Origin: JAUZPB01 sp037140715
Lineage (GTDB): Bacteria > Bacteroidota > Ignavibacteria > Ignavibacteriales > SURF-24
Direction: 5' to 3'
Length of the DNA stretch: 36,778 bases
NCBI GenBank assembly: GCA_037140715.1
Contig: JBAXDX010000022.1
Span: 1-36,778 of the forward strand
Made by a program: the position numbers and the translations under genes. Under the pieces are notes generated by a model. That model searched no databases, had not been told where the DNA came from, and worked only from the letters and a program-made list of their open reading frames with translations. Positions 1 through 8,616 of the stretch are shown here, piece by piece. Positions within the stretch are counted from its first letter, which is position 1; each line of letters opens with the position of its first letter.

Positions 1-5
1 AATTC

Positions 6-122
6 AGCCCTGAAAGGGCGAAATATAATAGCACAGGGCAATCGCCCTGTGAAAATGAATACCCCCCGATAACCCCAAAAGCCCTGAAAGGGCGCAATAA
101 AGTTTTGAACCTTAACCTGACA
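6..122 (+). repeat. Left copy of a 117-nt inverted repeat made of three small palindromes
   Basis: The stretch contains a hairpin GCCCT-gaa-AGGGC (7-19), a perfect 8-bp stem CACAGGGC/GCCCTGTG around an AATC loop (32-51), and a second GCCCT-gaa-AGGGC (81-93). Its reverse complement recurs at 6994-7109, with the first 45 or so bases identical and only scattered differences and 1-nt indels after that. Palindromes of this style are widespread intergenic elements in Bacteroidota-type genomes, so the copy may be a member of a REP-like family rather than a transposon end. No transposase lies nearby. Confidence 0.85.
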
Positions 123-368
123 GCATTGTACGGATGCATCTCTGCATTATCACAGATAAATTTCACACCATTTTAATAAAATCCTCCCGGACATTTAACA
201 TAATAGTTCCATTTTTATTATATTGCATCCCCTGTGCAGGGAATTATTTGCATTTTTAAAAAAATACATTAAATTTGCCATGATTTTAGGCTGGTTTTTG
301 TAACCGGCGGTCTGTTAAACATCAAACATTATAAAATAAATAAAATAAAATAATCCGGAGAAAAAATT
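123..368. other. Leader region upstream of the SPFH gene, no gene seen
   Basis: This is an AT-rich stretch between the left inverted repeat and the SPFH start codon. A purine-rich Shine-Dalgarno-like string (ccggagaaaa) sits just before the ATG at 369. I could not pick a convincing promoter; the TTGCAT near 248 is only a weak candidate. Confidence 0.4.
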
Positions 369-1343
369 ATGTGGGAACTTGTAAGTATTCCATTGGCATT
401 GGCAGCATTGGGTATTATTTATGAATACAGATTAAGAAAACCAGATCAGTTAATACTGATAGAATCAGAAGGAGTAATCAAAGAGCGTAAGAGCAGATTT
501 TACCCCCGGCATCTGAGTCTGGCACTGCCTAATACTACGCATTCAACTCAGCTTAGCGTTGAGATGGCGGTCAAAGGTAATCTTGATATAAAAGTAAAAC
601 TCGCTTTTACCGTAGCGGCTTCGCATAAGAATATCCCGTCACTCGTCCGTGTCGGTGGCTGGAATGGGAAGGCTGTTATTAAAGCAAGTAAAGAACTGGA
701 GACAATTATCCAGAGTCTGATAAAGAAGTTCGTTGAAAAATATGAGATTGAGGAGCTTTCGTCCGAGAAAATATACGATTACCTTAAAGCTAATGTAACA
801 CAAAGCGGGGAGATGCTGGGACTCGAAATTATCACGCTTACAATTCAGTCGTTTGATGCTCTGGACCCAAAGATATCCGAGGCAATGAAACAGCAGGAAT
901 CGGCCAGGATTTTTGAGCAGACTGAACTTCTAAACCAGAAAGCCAGAATAGCCGCGGCAAAGGTAAAGCTTAAAGCAGATGAGGAAATAGCCGTTATGGA
1001 AAGCGAACTTGCGCTTAAGAAGTACGAGCTTAAAAAAGCTGAAATGGAAAAAGATTCCGCTCTGGCTCATGCAAGAATCGAAGAGGAACTAAAACGCAAG
1101 AAACTCCAGCTTTCATTCGACAGCGATGAGCTTGAATTATTAAAGAAAAGTCCGGAACTGCTGATGCTTACGCCTCAGGCGGCACGTCTGGCCGAAGCGA
1201 GTCAGACATTAAAAAATGCACGCACGATTGTTTCTCTGTCTTCAAATGACGGAACTCAGGGCAATGATTTAATAGGTATGTTCCAGAAATTTTTAGCCAA
1301 TGCATTTAGCGGTTATGCAAATAATAACAATGAGAAAAAATAG
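369..1343 (+). CDS. SPFH/band 7 domain membrane protein
   Basis: The 324-residue product starts with one hydrophobic segment (about residues 3-19) that should anchor it in the membrane. An SPFH/prohibitin-like domain follows (about 25-185), then a long charged alanine/glutamate/lysine-rich coiled coil (about 185-250) and a short C-terminal helix region ending in an Asn-rich tail. Family members (stomatin, prohibitin, HflK/C, flotillin types) oligomerise into membrane rings or scaffolds and recruit partner proteins. The start ATG follows ccggagaaaa. The next gene begins 23 nt downstream, so the two are probably cotranscribed and this protein may anchor or organise the giant downstream enzyme. 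That partnership is inferred from the operon alone. It lacks the NfeD partner common beside bacterial SPFH genes. Assignment rests on overall pattern, with no catalytic motif to check. Confidence 0.75.
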   Translation: MWELVSIPLALAALGIIYEYRLRKPDQLILIESEGVIKERKSRFYPRHLSLALPNTTHSTQLSVEMAVKGNLDIKVKLAFTVAASHKNIPSLVRVGGWNGKAVIKASKELETIIQSLIKKFVEKYEIEELSSEKIYDYLKANVTQSGEMLGLEIITLTIQSFDALDPKISEAMKQQESARIFEQTELLNQKARIAAAKVKLKADEEIAVMESELALKKYELKKAEMEKDSALAHARIEEELKRKKLQLSFDSDELELLKKSPELLMLTPQAARLAEASQTLKNARTIVSLSSNDGTQGNDLIGMFQKFLANAFSGYANNNNEKK

Positions 1344-1366
1344 TCAGGCACGGGTCAGATTAACAG

Positions 1367-4300
1367 ATGATTAAACAAACAGATTCATTAGATTACTTCA
1401 GACTAAAGCCTGGTAAGGCAGCTAAGATATCAGAGGTAAGCGAGGCTACGGCTTCGTCTGATACTCCGCCTGAAGAGCGCGTTAATTTTCATATCGGAAA
1501 TCCGGTTCAGGATAAAGAACTTTCATCAGCATATCTGAGGGCAGCTCTCGGCATTGATATAAGAAAGAAATCACTTACGGAAGATAACCCCGGCGCACTG
1601 GCGGAAGAGTCCGGACTTGAAACATCGGAACAGGGGAAAATAGAATTTCTGCGGGCACTTATAAATAATAGTGCGCCTTATATGCCCCGCGGCGGGTTTA
1701 ATAAAAAAAATCCGGGTTATTTGGTCAGTTACTTTTATGACTGGATTACACATAAACAGCCGGAAACCTTAAACTATGACCTCGGCGGGACGACCGGCAG
1801 GCGGGAGATAATACTTGCCTCCGGCGGAATTAATGAGGCTTTAAGACTTCTTTTCCATTCCCTTTCTAATTCCCTGGTTATACGCCCGGCAAAGATTTTG
1901 TCATTTGGAGTTTCTCTCCCTGAACATCTCCGTCAGTTTGACGGACTTATATTCAGCAGGCTTGAGGATTCTGAAGAAACTTTAATCACGCAGATAAAAG
2001 AAAAACTTGCGAAGCGCCCGCATTCGCCTCATTTTCTTCTGCTTGGCAGACTTACCGGTGAAAAGACCAGACGGGAACTCCGCACGCTGAGTCTTGAAGC
2101 TCCTCTCTTCTTTTTAGAAGTTAATAATGCTCCTAATCATTTATCCCTGGCACGCGAAGCAAAGATGATGAACCGCGTGGTAAGATTCATCACTCCGGGA
2201 ATTTTTTCCCGTTCGCTGGAGGATTATTCGATAATTTTTATAGCGGGCAACGCCGAATATATCAGAGTTATAGAGACTGTGCATTTCCAGTTAAAGGGAA
2301 CACCCTCCGCTTCAGAGGCAGAGCTTTTAGGTTATATGCTGAAAGAAAATCTGATTAAACAGGATGCACCGGCAAGGAAAAACGGGATTGTTTTAAAGCC
2401 TTCGCATGAGGTGAACCCTTATGTAGTTTCAAACGGCGGAACAATTAACAGCTATGCGGAGCAGTTCGAAGAAAAGCTTAATTCGATAATCAGCCGTAGC
2501 TCCGCGATTGTCGAAAAGATTACCGAAAGAATAGCGCGGAAGGAAACTGTGCTTGCGCACCGCTCTGAAAATATATCATCTTATCTCTTCTTCGATGCCT
2601 TTTCATCTGTCGAATCAGTTCCTTTGTTAAATGACTTTATCAGCAATATTGATTCAGACGAGTGGAAACAGGAGCTGATTAACGGATTTCTCTATTCATT
2701 TTTGAAACATCATCCTGAATATGATGTAAAGAGCAGTCTGCTTGTAAGCGGTTCATCCCGGACGGGTCTCGGTCTGTTAGGATTTCACTGCGGGATAAAG
2801 GAAGTTATCTTTCCTGATTTGAGCTGGACTTATGAACATTGTTTCCCCTCGGTTTCGATTATTCCTCTTACAGATGAATTTGAAATTGACGTGGATGCGA
2901 TAATCCGCGCGGTAGAAGAGAAACTCTCCCGCAATCCCGAATGGCGCAGTTATGGCGCGGTAGCTCTTAATAATCCTCATAATGCTACCGGGCAGGATTT
3001 TAATCCCGATGAGCTTAAACGTCTTATCAGGTGGCTTTTAGAAAAAAAGATTTTTGTTATTGATGATCTTTCATACCAGAATGTAGCTCCGGGCATGGAG
3101 CTTAGAGTTATAAAAACTATACGTCAGTTAGCGGATGAACTGCATAAGAGTGGCTATATTAATGATGAGCAGTCAGACCATCTGATTACGATTCATTCTT
3201 TATCAAAGACAGATTCGCTTGCGGGTGCGAGGTTATCCGTTATTGAAATAAGACATAAAGAAATTTATGAAAAATTCAAAACCATAAGCGGGACAATCAA
3301 GCCAAATATTACGGCTGTATTCCTTACCTATTTATTTTACAGAAATAACACCGAAACAATAAACGCATACTGGAGGCTTCGCAACAGGATATTTTTTGAG
3401 CGGATGGCTTCATTGCATCAGGCGGTGGAAGAACTGCCGCGCGAACGTAATAATTTTGACATACGGATAAAAGCGCCTAAGGGAAGTATGTATCCGCAGA
3501 TGATAATAGAGAAACTTCCTGCCGGATTATCGCTTGACTGGCTTGCCTCAGGGCTTGCGCGTCATGGTATAGGACTGGTGCCTCTTTCAACATTTGCACG
3601 GACTGAAAAGGGTTTCGAAACGGGCCGCAAGACGTTCCGGCTTACGCTGGGTGGCTCTGACAATGCCGAAGTGCTTTTGCGGAAAACCAGACGCGTGCTT
3701 ATTGACCTGAATCGTATGATTAGTGAGGAAGCCAATAATTATGCAAGAAAGAAATTTACGGTAAAACCTCTTTCGGTAAAAAAAACGCTCGATTATACAG
3801 TATATCCCGATATGTGGAATTATATTGAACAGCAGATAACTGACAGATGCTGCGGAGCTTCGTATAAGCGTCTCAGCCAGATTAACGATGAGCTGAAGGA
3901 GCATGGATATAAAAAACGCTTTATGTCAGAATATATGCCTGAAAGGCTTTCTCTGTTTAAAAGACGTTTTCTTGATAGAACGGGAATAGCTCAGGAGCTT
4001 AAAGAAATTGGTCTTGCAGATAAAGGCAGAAGTCTTATTGCACAACTGGAGAAGGAATTTTATAAAGATAACCTTGAGGCAAGGGAACGGGCGTTTAAGA
4101 CAAGACTCTATGACCGCACGGTTCATCCTACGCAGATGTATTCCATCAAAGTAGAAAATCTTTTTGAGCAGATAATAGAGAACTCGTTAAAGAATAAACC
4201 CGTATCAGCCTGGCTGTTTGACAAGGTATCCGAAGAGCTTATACGCGAGTATCTTGGTCTTAATGTTGCCATAGTATCAAATCAGGAGCCGTTTGAACTT

Positions 4301-6985
4301 CTGCTTGACTTAAAGACCATCATCGCTTCGGAGATTTATTCTGAGTTGCATTCGGATTCTCCGTTCCAGACATTTCTTTCATTCTGGGGGGACTGGGATG
4401 GGAGCAACCGGCCATCGGGGCAGGGGCACAGCCTTGTTGCATCGGCGCTTATTGAGAATGTAGTTAATCAGTCCAATCTTTTACGTCTCCTTTATGAATC
4501 TGACCGCTCGCTTAAGATAGATGATTCTTTGCTTAGAGATATGGAAAGTATTTCGGGAAAGAATGCCCGGTTCTCCAACCTGTTTGTTAAGATTACACAA
4601 CTGACACACCAGCTTGAAAAAAGGTATCGCGGGATTCTGCCCTTTAATATGAAGCCTGGCAAAATCAGGCAGGCTGGAATGAAAATGCACCTTGCCAGAG
4701 ATCCGCTGACTTTATTATTCCATCATAACGACCGGCTTGAACGCAGGATGCTTGAGCTTAGGGAGCAGAGAACCAGAACTCTTGAATATTATTTCTCGCT
4801 TAATAAACAGATGAGAAAAACCCTGACCGCGCTTTTGCCGGCGGTTCGGAAGAACCTGAATAACCCAGTGTTTTTTACAGAAGCCAGCCTGTACAGGGAT
4901 TTGCTCAAACGGTTTATTATTACTCCGAGAATTCATCAGAAGATGATAACTGCCCAGGATCAGTTTGCAATTGACACAACAGTTCATAATATCAATGAAA
5001 TAAATGAGATCGCGGGCAAGTACGGGAACCCCGGCATGGTGATGGCTCTTCAGGTCAGTATGTCCACCAAGCCTGAAGCTCTTATTACGCTTGACAGGAA
5101 AATGCGCTCGCGCAGGGAACAGAATTTAAGGGAGAATCATAACTCGGAGATACCGGCTATATGGCTTGTTCCATTATTTGAGGAAGTGGAGTCGGTTAAA
5201 AATCTTAAAAATTATCTGGGGCGTATCTGGGAATATTCGCTTCAGAGCAGAAGGATAAATCAGGAGACAAATGAAAGATTCTCTGATATAATCAGCGAAA
5301 TATTTGTAGCCGGGTCGGATTTAAGTCAGCAGGCAGGGCAGGCCACCGGAATGAGTTTATACAAGGAAGCAAAGTATGACCTTTCAAGCTGGTTGTCTGA
5401 GCGGGGATTAATCGGTAATGTCAGGATGAAGATGGGAAGCGGTGAACCGATGCAGCGTCAGGGCGGGTATTATTCTCCTGTGGTCGGGAAGCCTGCTTTT
5501 ATTCGTTCGGAGGATTCGGCTAAAAGATTTTCTGTTTACCTCAGGGAATCTGCCAGGAAAAGCGCCGAGTATGCTACAACTCCCCTGACAGGTGTATTTG
5601 CCGGGGGTGATTTAAGGACTTTACAAAGCAACATATCCGAGCATCTGAGATATTTGCCGACAGAAGAACTTTCGCAGTTGTTTTATCATATAAGAGAGTC
5701 GCAGAGGTTTTATGAATCTGAAATTATAAGCGCAGGAGAGCCACTGGTTGAAACGCGCCTGCAGTTTAAAACGAGAGGCTTCAGGGAACTTGAGAGGCTT
5801 ACAATCGGTCGTAAGGATGCTCTTTTCGATGAATTTTTATCTGTTGTTACAAGTAATTTTAGGCAGATACTTTATGGCAGAGAAGAAGACGTGGTCGGTA
5901 TTCATATTATCTCTTATTTTATCGGAAGGACTACACCGCCGTTAAGAGACCGCCCGACTATTCGCCCGGGTCATGAAGTTTCCGGCAGCGCCGGTCAAAA
6001 GATACTTGAGAAGATAGCCAAGACAATCCCGCTGTCGCAATACGGAAGCCTGCTCAGGGCGATTGCCCACAACCAGTCGCAGACGGCTGTGCTTGGCATA
6101 AACCAGCTTACAACCGGGCTGTTTCGCGCTCTGGACAGCTTTTCGCAAAGACAATTTATTGAAGGCGAACCGCTTGCTATTATTCAGGATCGCATACTGC
6201 CTAAACTTCCGGTGCATGAGATACTGCATACTCTGCGGATTTACCAGGATGTTGATTTAAGGTATCTGAATAAAATTGTTAACGCCTTTCCTGCCGGCAA
6301 TTCGGCTTTCCTGGCGTTAAGGGAAGATATGGATTCGCTTAAGAAGTATCTGGTTTTATTTCAGCGGGAGCTACTCAGGCGGCAGGGACTTAATGTTGCA
6401 GATTTCTTTGAAGCCGACAAATTTATCCCGGATCTTCTGCCAGCCCTCAGACCGGACCTGGCCGTGCTACTTCAGTCCGACTTGTTTAACACTAAGACTG
6501 ATGTTTTACTTTCCGGCATCAGCGGGAAGGTGGACAGCGAATGGATAAGCGAAATGGAAAAACTGCTTGCCATACCGGAGGCTGTTAAGTCATGGCAACG
6601 AAAGATATGGGATCTTCTGGAGCGTCCGGTATTCCAGCAGGTTGAAAGTTTTGTCGAGCTTGCCACAGCGCTTCATTCGCTTTCGCTTAATACGCAGACA
6701 AAGGATCTTTCGTTTGCGCCGCAGCGGCTAAAGCTTTCGAGCGATATTACAAGCCGCTTTAAGACTTCGAATGATGACACAATGCACCAGTTTCTGGCAG
6801 CGGCATTTGAATATTTGTCAATTGTTTCAGAAAGTATGGTTGAAGTTCCGATTAATATTGTAAGAGCTGTAAAAGAAGTAGAAAGGATAATCAAGGTAGA
6901 AGAGCAGGCTTTGTCGGCAAAACAGCAGGATATTCTTCGTTTCTATCTGCTTCAGATAGCCCGGCTGACCGGTGAGAACGGGTAG
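1367..6985 (+). CDS. Giant fusion: degenerate aminotransferase half, class I/II PLP aminotransferase, PEP carboxylase-like region
   Basis: The protein has 1872 residues. Residues about 30-330 resemble a fold-type I aminotransferase without its key residues: a DLGGTTGR start near 138, and FSRS at 280-283 where the Schiff-base lysine would lie. Residues about 400-790 are a complete aminotransferase: SGSSRTG (461-467), NNPHNATG (535-542), D567 with Y570, SLSK with lysine K614, phosphate-binding R622, and FRLTLGG with R758. Residues about 850-1600 show PEP carboxylase-type motifs in family order: TVHPTQ (H920), WGDWDGSNRP (1007-1016), PLFEEVE (E1272), AGSD (D1318), a glycine-rich loop with R1364, and LRDRPTIR (R1527/R1529/R1533). 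PEPC makes oxaloacetate from PEP and bicarbonate; an aminotransferase could turn it into aspartate. The usual loop HGRGG is altered (M1356, S1358), so carboxylase activity is uncertain. The tail from about 1600 is unassigned. No signal peptide is seen; probably cytoplasmic. Confidence 0.7.
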   Translation: MIKQTDSLDYFRLKPGKAAKISEVSEATASSDTPPEERVNFHIGNPVQDKELSSAYLRAALGIDIRKKSLTEDNPGALAEESGLETSEQGKIEFLRALINNSAPYMPRGGFNKKNPGYLVSYFYDWITHKQPETLNYDLGGTTGRREIILASGGINEALRLLFHSLSNSLVIRPAKILSFGVSLPEHLRQFDGLIFSRLEDSEETLITQIKEKLAKRPHSPHFLLLGRLTGEKTRRELRTLSLEAPLFFLEVNNAPNHLSLAREAKMMNRVVRFITPGIFSRSLEDYSIIFIAGNAEYIRVIETVHFQLKGTPSASEAELLGYMLKENLIKQDAPARKNGIVLKPSHEVNPYVVSNGGTINSYAEQFEEKLNSIISRSSAIVEKITERIARKETVLAHRSENISSYLFFDAFSSVESVPLLNDFISNIDSDEWKQELINGFLYSFLKHHPEYDVKSSLLVSGSSRTGLGLLGFHCGIKEVIFPDLSWTYEHCFPSVSIIPLTDEFEIDVDAIIRAVEEKLSRNPEWRSYGAVALNNPHNATGQDFNPDELKRLIRWLLEKKIFVIDDLSYQNVAPGMELRVIKTIRQLADELHKSGYINDEQSDHLITIHSLSKTDSLAGARLSVIEIRHKEIYEKFKTISGTIKPNITAVFLTYLFYRNNTETINAYWRLRNRIFFERMASLHQAVEELPRERNNFDIRIKAPKGSMYPQMIIEKLPAGLSLDWLASGLARHGIGLVPLSTFARTEKGFETGRKTFRLTLGGSDNAEVLLRKTRRVLIDLNRMISEEANNYARKKFTVKPLSVKKTLDYTVYPDMWNYIEQQITDRCCGASYKRLSQINDELKEHGYKKRFMSEYMPERLSLFKRRFLDRTGIAQELKEIGLADKGRSLIAQLEKEFYKDNLEARERAFKTRLYDRTVHPTQMYSIKVENLFEQIIENSLKNKPVSAWLFDKVSEELIREYLGLNVAIVSNQEPFELLLDLKTIIASEIYSELHSDSPFQTFLSFWGDWDGSNRPSGQGHSLVASALIENVVNQSNLLRLLYESDRSLKIDDSLLRDMESISGKNARFSNLFVKITQLTHQLEKRYRGILPFNMKPGKIRQAGMKMHLARDPLTLLFHHNDRLERRMLELREQRTRTLEYYFSLNKQMRKTLTALLPAVRKNLNNPVFFTEASLYRDLLKRFIITPRIHQKMITAQDQFAIDTTVHNINEINEIAGKYGNPGMVMALQVSMSTKPEALITLDRKMRSRREQNLRENHNSEIPAIWLVPLFEEVESVKNLKNYLGRIWEYSLQSRRINQETNERFSDIISEIFVAGSDLSQQAGQATGMSLYKEAKYDLSSWLSERGLIGNVRMKMGSGEPMQRQGGYYSPVVGKPAFIRSEDSAKRFSVYLRESARKSAEYATTPLTGVFAGGDLRTLQSNISEHLRYLPTEELSQLFYHIRESQRFYESEIISAGEPLVETRLQFKTRGFRELERLTIGRKDALFDEFLSVVTSNFRQILYGREEDVVGIHIISYFIGRTTPPLRDRPTIRPGHEVSGSAGQKILEKIAKTIPLSQYGSLLRAIAHNQSQTAVLGINQLTTGLFRALDSFSQRQFIEGEPLAIIQDRILPKLPVHEILHTLRIYQDVDLRYLNKIVNAFPAGNSAFLALREDMDSLKKYLVLFQRELLRRQGLNVADFFEADKFIPDLLPALRPDLAVLLQSDLFNTKTDVLLSGISGKVDSEWISEMEKLLAIPEAVKSWQRKIWDLLERPVFQQVESFVELATALHSLSLNTQTKDLSFAPQRLKLSSDITSRFKTSNDDTMHQFLAAAFEYLSIVSESMVEVPINIVRAVKEVERIIKVEEQALSAKQQDILRFYLLQIARLTGENG

Positions 6986-6993
6986 CGGGGAGT

Positions 6994-7109
6994 TGTCAGG
7001 CTAAGGTTCAAAACTTTTATTGCGCCCTTTCAGGGCTTTGGGTTGTGCGGGGTATTCATTTTTCACAGGGCGATTGCCCTGTGCTATTATATTTCGCCCT
7101 TTCAGGGCT
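6994..7109 (-). repeat. Right copy of the inverted repeat flanking the SPFH/fusion operon
   Basis: This is the reverse complement of 6-122, including all three small palindromes. It starts 9 nt after the stop codon of the giant gene, so it could also act as that operon's transcription terminator by hairpin formation, although no long T run follows. The base quintets outside the two copies (aattc at 1-5 and aatcc at 7110-7114, allowing one difference) hint at a target duplication, but this is weak because the window starts there. Confidence 0.85.
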
Positions 7110-7110
7110 A

Positions 7111-7145
7111 ATCCCATAAGGATTACGATTAAGATTAAGAGCATA
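7111..7145 (+). repeat. Short GATTACGATTAAG-type interspersed repeat
   Basis: The string gattacgattaagattaag abuts the inverted repeat. The core gattacgattaaga recurs at about 23978-23991 inside another intergenic repeat, and a close variant (gattatgattaag) lies at about 20764-20776. It reads as a small member of an AT-rich interspersed family. Function is unknown. Confidence 0.5.
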
Positions 7146-7233
7146 AGGAGAATTTGAACAGTTATATTATGCGTTATGCGTGTCTGTATATAAAAAGTAT
7201 TTCTTTATCTTTAAATAAAAAAAAAGGAGCAAC

Positions 7234-7872
7234 ATGAAAAAGATTCCTGTTATTATTTCGTTATTTGTGATACTGACTGTCAGCCTTCAGGCGCAGTTTA
7301 TGAGGTCTTATGGTTTCAAAGCCGGCATTACAAGTTCAAAAATGGATGCTAATTATATTAAGAACAATTTAAGTCCGAATCCTGATGCCATGGGAGGATT
7401 TACAGCCGGGGTATTTGCTGAATTTCTTAATATCCCTTTTATCAGTATAATCGGGGATTTAAGCTACAAGCAGCTCAGCATACAAAATAAGCTTGAACTG
7501 CCGACTGCCCAGTCAATTCAGGGCACAGGTGTCTTCAGTTCCGGTAATAATACATTTGATTATCTTTCATTATCGATGCTTGCCAAATTCCGCATGAGTT
7601 ATCCTGTTTTATGTCCTTATGCTTTTATCGGACCTTCGGCTAATTTCGAGATTTCAAAGGATATTATACATGGATATGACCTTATTTTTAAGGATTACAG
7701 CAAAAGTTTGTGGAATTTAGCAATTGGAGCCGGAATTGAGCTTAAGATACCATATCTGTTTGGAGTTTTGGGGGAGTTCCAGTATAATATTCCATTAAAC
7801 ACACCTTATAAGACTGATTTATTAGAAATCAAAAACAATTCTTATGAATTAAAAGCTGGCATCCTGTTTTAG
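7234..7872 (+). CDS. Outer-membrane beta-barrel protein
   Basis: The 212-residue product has a clear Sec signal peptide (MKKIPVIISLFVILTVSLQAQ) with likely cleavage after residue 19-21. The rest alternates polar and hydrophobic residues with many Gly/aromatic turns, and it ends in ELKAGILF with a C-terminal phenylalanine, as beta-barrels of the PorT/OmpW-like small porin class do. An AAAGGAGC ribosome binding site sits just before the ATG. It should insert in the outer membrane through BAM. No substrate or enzyme activity can be read from the sequence. It seems monocistronic: the upstream repeat region and 280 nt of gene-free sequence downstream separate it from neighbours. Confidence 0.7.
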   Translation: MKKIPVIISLFVILTVSLQAQFMRSYGFKAGITSSKMDANYIKNNLSPNPDAMGGFTAGVFAEFLNIPFISIIGDLSYKQLSIQNKLELPTAQSIQGTGVFSSGNNTFDYLSLSMLAKFRMSYPVLCPYAFIGPSANFEISKDIIHGYDLIFKDYSKSLWNLAIGAGIELKIPYLFGVLGEFQYNIPLNTPYKTDLLEIKNNSYELKAGILF

Positions 7873-8155
7873 AAAAGGGTACGGCTGCGGGGATATTTAT
7901 TGAGCCTGAACGTGATTACAGGTTAACCATACAGATATTAATAAGCCGGTATTTAAGTTGAAATTAATAGCCGGGTGCTTATAGTGAAACGATTTATGTT
8001 GGATATGTTAGTTTATTTACTTATTATTAGGAAGTAGTTAAAATTTTTATTGCATTGAGTTACGGTTCTTCATTGCTTCTCAATTTTAATTCCCAGTAAA
8101 CAACATATAGAATGGAATGAATAAATTCCATGTAATTTCAGTAAAGGAGCAAGTG

Positions 8156-8521
8156 ATGAACATTTTCGTTGGTAATTTAGCCAGAGAAGTTTCTGACCAG
8201 GATCTGGAAAAAGCTTTTTCAGAGTTCGGTCATGTAAAAAGTGTAAAGATAATCAGAGATTTATTTAGCGGAGACTCTAAGGGTTTCGGATTTGTTGATA
8301 TGCCAGGTAATGCAGAAGCTTTGAAAGCAATGATGGCTTTAAATACAAAAGAAATGAAAGGAAAGAAAATAGCGGTCAATGAAGCACGCCCTAAAACGAA
8401 CGACAGAAGAGGCGGAAGCGGTAGCAGCGGCGGTGGTAGCGGTTTCCGTAGCGGACATGGCAGCAGCAGCAGTAGCGGTGGAAGAAGTAACAGCGGAAGC
8501 GGCGGCGGAAGACGTTACTAA
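8156..8521 (+). CDS. RRM-domain RNA-binding protein with Gly/Ser/Arg-rich tail
   Basis: I place the start at the ATG at 8156 because AAAGGAGC precedes it at the right distance and RRM proteins of this class start MNIFVGN; an upstream ATG at 8117 would add 13 non-family residues. The 121-residue product holds one RRM (1-80) with RNP2 (IFVGNL, 3-8) and RNP1 (KGFGFVDM, about 42-49). A tail of about 40 residues follows, made of Gly, Ser and Arg. It resembles bacterial Rbp proteins, which bind single-stranded RNA and are often cold-induced. The 283-nt gene-free leader could hold a thermoregulated 5' UTR, but I see no specific element. A strong terminator follows, so the gene is likely monocistronic. 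Confidence 0.9.
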   Translation: MNIFVGNLAREVSDQDLEKAFSEFGHVKSVKIIRDLFSGDSKGFGFVDMPGNAEALKAMMALNTKEMKGKKIAVNEARPKTNDRRGGSGSSGGGSGFRSGHGSSSSSGGRSNSGSGGGRRY

Positions 8522-8581
8522 GTGTCAGTTCTGATTCTTAAGCAGATACCGGCTTAAGAATTCAGAAATATATCTTTCAGT

Positions 8582-8616
8582 AAAGCCTTGGAAATTTTTT
8601 TTCAGGGCTTTTTTTA
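8582..8616 (+). terminator. Rho-independent terminator after the RRM gene
   Basis: AAAGCCTTG at 8582-8590 pairs with CAGGGCTTT at 8603-8611 (one T.G wobble). The stem extends through GAAA/TTTT, and a run of T ends at 8615. It lies 60 nt after the stop codon. Confidence 0.75.

Noticed and set aside
6..122. CRISPR array or attC-like site
   Set aside because: The palindromes are few, unequal in spacing, and lack unique spacers of constant length; no cas or integron integrase gene is present.
3587..3904. Minus-strand open frames inside the giant fusion gene (for example 105 codons here, 95 codons at 5942-6229)
   Set aside because: They are antisense to a long continuous frame with clear motifs, have no ribosome binding site and show no family pattern.
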